A stretch of DNA of 64,000 nucleotides. It comes from Gnetum montanum (Eukaryota; Streptophyta; Gnetopsida; Gnetales; Gnetaceae). Numbering within the stretch: position 1 is the stretch's first letter; every line of letters starts with the position of its first letter. The position numbers were made by a program, and so were the translations under genes. The stretch lies in NCBI GenBank assembly GCA_015680685.1, contig MNCI01000577.1, positions 145,686 to 209,685 of the forward strand, given 5' to 3'. The notes beneath the pieces were generated by a model that saw only the letters and a list, made by a program, of their open reading frames with translations, was not told where the DNA came from and ran no database searches. This document shows positions 60,678 through 64,000 of this stretch, piece after piece.

Positions 60678-61500
60678 CTAAAAGGAACCATGCTCCCATG
60701 ACTTAAGGCCACCATACATAGTACAAAAATCAAGACATAATACATCAAAATCATCATGAAAATGATTATCATTTGATGTTTTGGTTTTAAATTTTTCTTT
60801 CTCATGGGGACTCGCCCTCGTGCTCCACCATGCTTTCTTCATTTCAACATCTCCTTGGAATGCTTCTCTTGCATCCTCATGATGTCTCAAAATTGTAATA
60901 AATGAAGAATAGGAAAGAGAAAAATGATTAGACTTCATTAATCCAACATCCTTTCTTCCCTTTTTTTCTCTCTTCTTTACCTTTTTATTTTTGGTGTTTG
61001 GAAGACTCTCATATAACTTCCTTTCACAATCAGCATTAACAACTTGGATTACCTTCATGCTAATCTTCCATTTCACAACCAAGATAATTAAGGCCATTCA
61101 CATTTGAAAAATTCATTATTATCATAACTCATAGTAAGTATCTGAAAATTATGAAAAATCATATCATTATTAATGTATTCACCAACATCAATAATGACCT
61201 TCTCATAATGACTATGCCAATAGCCATCATTATCAAATACATTAACATTATTAATATTTCTCTTAAAAATAATGACATAAAAAGTCACATTGCTCTCGTC
61301 ATTTACAACATGACTCAAAATTTCATCATAATCATGACAATGACCATGATTATCATCATCACCATTCGAAAAACCACTATCAAGCTGAAGTGAAATACTA
61401 GCATTCATCACACTAGCTTCAACATGAGATACATTACTACCATCAACAAGGTAAAGCTTTGACTCACTTAACTCTTCATGGCTTTTCCCATCCATCTTTG
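60678..61500 (-). pseudogene. Element I unknown protein, C-terminal part
   Basis: Minus strand 61088-61495 is open for 135 codons: MDGKSHEELSESKLYLVDGS, NVSHVEASVMNASI, an acidic His-rich stretch NGDDDNHGHCHDYDEI, then VFDNDGYWHSHYEKV. After a stop the text continues to 60678 with HHEDAREAFQG, MKKAWW, KFKTKTSND and GLKSWEHGSF. It matches element G block by block. No known domain recognised. Confidence 0.7.
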
Positions 61501-63415
61501 GTTCAAATTTATCTTCAACATGTCGTTGTCAAATCTCAGCAAATCTTGAATGTTCAAGATCCCAAATAGGAGTTCCAAATTACAATGGCATCTCCTCTTC
61601 AAAGGAATCATCAATAAGTTCTTCATCCCACTTTGAATGTACAAACTCAAAAGGTAAAATCTCCTCCATGGCTTTAATCTTAGTTTCATTAAAAACATCA
61701 TCAAAGAAATCATTCTTCCACATACCTTGGATAGAAGGTTCATATTTCTTCCATGAGATAACCTCAACTTCACTCAGAGTCTATTTTTCATTACAACAAG
61801 GTATAGAACAATTTCAAAAAGTATGAGAATCATATCTCCTAGTCATGCACTTGAACCTTCTTGGATAAGTCCCTTGATCTTGGCCTCTCTTATATCTTTG
61901 ACCCTCCACCCACCATGACTCATGAGGTAGGAACTCTTCTTGATTAGTACCATACACCATCTTTAACTTTGAAGATTCCTTGGTTCATTTGATGAAGCAC
62001 CTGGTTTTCTTCCTTGAATCCCTAGAGTATTGGACATTCTTGTACCCAATAAGAGATTCTTAAGAAATTTACTTCTCATTGATCTCTACTTCATTAGACC
62101 TTTCTTCTTCATCATTTCCTTGATTAACATTTGTGTTTTTAATAAAAATGCAGGAATTAATTTCTATTGGATCGTCAATCACAAGATGTCTACCTTCATT
62201 AGCAGATTCTCCCTTTTCTAAGATTTGGATTTCCTTTCTCTTGGAAAACTTTGGCTCATTACACTTCCATTGTTTGTGTCCCTTTTCACCACAATTTAAG
62301 CATTGAAGGTTGGAGGCATAGCCATTTCCCTAACTATTTCCTTTCTTGAAGTAGTCCTTCTTGGAATCTTGGCCATTCTTGAACTTCTCTTGCTTCTCAT
62401 TGGTGTCTTGCTTGGAATTTTCATTCTTCTTGGCTCCTTTCTTACTTTTAAAAGATTTGGAGTTCTTTCCATTATAATATTTATGACCTCTAATGTACGC
62501 TTGAATTTTCTTCTCAGGATTAAGAGTGAATTCAATAGCCTCATCTAATGTTTTGGGCTCATAGAAGGTTACTCTTGTTTATACTTCCTTTTAAGTCCTC
62601 CTTGAAAGTTGGATGATTTTACATAATCATTCCAATGAATTCTTGCAAGGTCAAAATCCTAACAAAAATCCATGTAATAGTCCTTCATAGTCTTATAATC
62701 TTGCCTTCGGTAGTTCAATTTTTGGATGGCCTCTTGTCTATGATGAGTCTTCTCAAATTTTTGCTTAAGCATGAATTGTAGTAAAGACAAACCCTTGATA
62801 GGAGTACCATTTTTTATCTTCTAAGAATGAATTTACTTCTATCATCATACAAGTGATGTGCCTTCTAGTTTAATTTTAGCAAAATAAAGCTTTTGATGAT
62901 TTTTCACATCTTCAAGTTCAAAGTACTTGTTAATCATTTCCAGCAAAGAGAGGAAAGATTTAGTTCTTTCCATGCCATTGAAAGATTTAACTTTAACATG
63001 AGGCATCCTTGAAGCATGTCTGAAAGATTTTGCAAGAGTGAATTTAATTCCTTTACCATGCTTCTTTTGAGGTTTAGAAGAATGTTTCTTTTCCATTTTA
63101 TTGGAAAAATGAAACCTTAAGACTTATTTTCAACACTATGATCATGAAGAAAAACATCATCTTGATCTTCTCCTTCTCCAAAGTATTCATCTTCAAAAGG
63201 AATATCATCTTCAAGGGATGGTAGTGAGGAATGTCTTGAAGAAGGTTTTGGTGAATAGTTTTATGAATTATACCCTTTCTTGGATGCTTTTAGTGAAGTA
63301 TCATGTTATTTATTCTCTCCAAGCTTTTCAATTTTCTCAACAATGAGCTTTATAGAATTTCTCATCTTATTCATATCTCTTGACAAGGCTTGAACTATCT
63401 TCTTCTTTGGAGGCA
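61500..63415 (-). pseudogene. Element I gag with CCHC zinc knuckle
   Basis: ATG at the complement of 63413-63415 starts MPPKKKIVQALSRDMNKMRN. Further on comes the capsid-like GIKFTLAKSFRHASRMPHV and LLEMINKYFELEDV (62845-63096). A complete CX2CX4HX4C knuckle CLNCGEKGHKQWKC lies at about 62268-62309. Beyond it the frame passes into the region shared with element G (SSKLKMVYGTNQEEFLPHES, MTRRYDSHTF, KWDEELIDDSFEEEMPL). Stops and frameshifts are present. The knuckle marks this as gag, so the unknown domain is a C-terminal addition to gag or a second ORF. Confidence 0.7.
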
Positions 63416-63775
63416 TAACTAAAACTAATCTAAAAGGTAATTTTCACAAAATTCTACAAGGTAAAGTGAAATTTTCAAGATTTCTAAAAGAATGAGATAA
63501 TAATTTCTTAGATCTTAAGAAAAATGAATGTAAGATCTTCAAACCCTAGCTATTACAAGCCAATGGATATCCAATTATAGAATTATATTCCAATTTTTGC
63601 AAGATATGTCATACTTAGGAATCAAAGGGAATTTTCAAACCTTAGGATGAGTAAAATAAGTAGGAAGAGAGGATTCATTCAAGCTTGAGAAGTTGAAGTG
63701 ACTCTTTGCAATTGAAATGAGAATTATTCACTTGAATGTAGTTATCTTCAATTCTAGGTAGCTATAATACTAATC

Positions 63776-64000
63776 TAATGCGAAGTTCCCATGGATTCCA
63801 TGTTCCAAGCTCTCTCAAAGTCACAAACAAGAAATTGAAATAATAATCAGAAAATAATAGCTTTATTCTTGTTCAAATAGAGAATTTACATATGAAAGGA
63901 AGCATAAGTTTCCAAAGAAAGATATTAGATTCAATCAAACTCTCCTACACTCAAACAAAGCAATCATCCACATACAAGGATGATCATCAAGGCAACTTGT
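63776..64000 (-). mobile_element. 5' LTR of element I (partial, cut by the window end)
   Basis: Aligns with 59575-59800 ('caagctctctcaaagtcaca', 'acaaggatgatcatcaaggc'). The remainder is outside the window. Confidence 0.7.

Larger units (their letters stand above)
59575..64000 (-). mobile_element. Element I: relative of element G, minus strand, runs off the window
   Basis: The left LTR (59575 to about 60340) and the right LTR (from about 63776) share 'ctctcaa.gtcacaaa', 'agctttat.ctt', 'caatcaaac' and 'caaggatgat.atcaaggc'. Inside, right to left: leader, gag with zinc knuckle, then the same unknown acidic protein as in element G. The leader next to the right LTR reads TAGTATTATAGC on the minus strand, a plausible decayed initiator-Met primer site (TGGTATCAGAGC). 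No pol is present. Confidence 0.75.

Noticed and set aside
1-64000. CRISPR arrays, bacterial operons, tRNA or rRNA genes
   Set aside because: No spaced identical short repeats, no prokaryotic gene layout and no tRNA/rRNA signatures on either strand; everything points to plant nuclear DNA.

Overview
This looks like nuclear DNA from a large, repeat-rich plant genome. I see no intact protein-coding gene and no RNA gene. The evidence is layered, decayed LTR retrotransposons of plant-type Ty3/gypsy (Athila-like, with a tRNA-Asp type primer site and a Transposase_32-like extra ORF), Ty1/copia fragments, and one relic of a plant type II metacaspase. The base composition is AT-rich, the elements are old (paired LTRs differ by roughly 8-10% by eye, mostly C/T and G/A) and they are nested and heavily deleted. 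A gymnosperm would fit, but the window cannot prove it.

Layout. 1-6.0 kb: two diverged direct repeats of about 1.7 kb; the first is split by a solo LTR (1011-1880). 7.3-18.6 kb: a + strand Athila-like relic (element E: gag fused by deletion to the end of ORF2, then a 3' LTR). It is split by element A (8572-17170, minus strand), which has two 807-bp LTRs, gag and ORF2 but no pol. 18.7-19.5 kb: a solo LTR with a perfect 5-bp target duplication (AATAT). 19.8-21.2 kb: a copia gag/protease relic. 21.8-25.3 kb: a duplicated TATA promoter and the metacaspase pseudogene, with both catalytic residues lost and the last exon present twice. 27.3-28.2 kb: a second copia gag/protease relic. 31.9-36.1 kb: element G, a non-autonomous element carrying an unfamiliar acidic protein and an inverted LTR insertion. 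36.1-42.5 kb: the 3' half of + strand element D (intergenic region, ORF2, 3' LTR). 42.5-58.7 kb: gag, primer site and 5' LTR of minus-strand element C, split by element B (44626-57553), a full-length 12.9-kb element with 914-bp LTRs and a perfect CTCAT target duplication. 59.6 kb to the end: element I, a relative of G on the minus strand, running off the window.

How the parts fit. Elements A, B and D share one plan: 5' LTR, tRNA-Asp primer site, gag, (pol), a long intergenic region, ORF2 of about 930-950 codons (a Transposase_32-like segment followed by coiled coil), a polypurine motif, 3' LTR. In all three the intergenic region holds a copy of the LTR promoter layout (the element's own dyad or GC-rich module, then a TATA box), followed after about 150-170 bp by a polypurine motif like the one at the 3' LTR border, and after another 230-290 bp by the ORF2 start codon. 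This suggests that ORF2 was expressed from its own internal promoter, and it is the most interesting signal in the window. The second is the shared, unrecognised protein of elements G and I, which follows or replaces gag.
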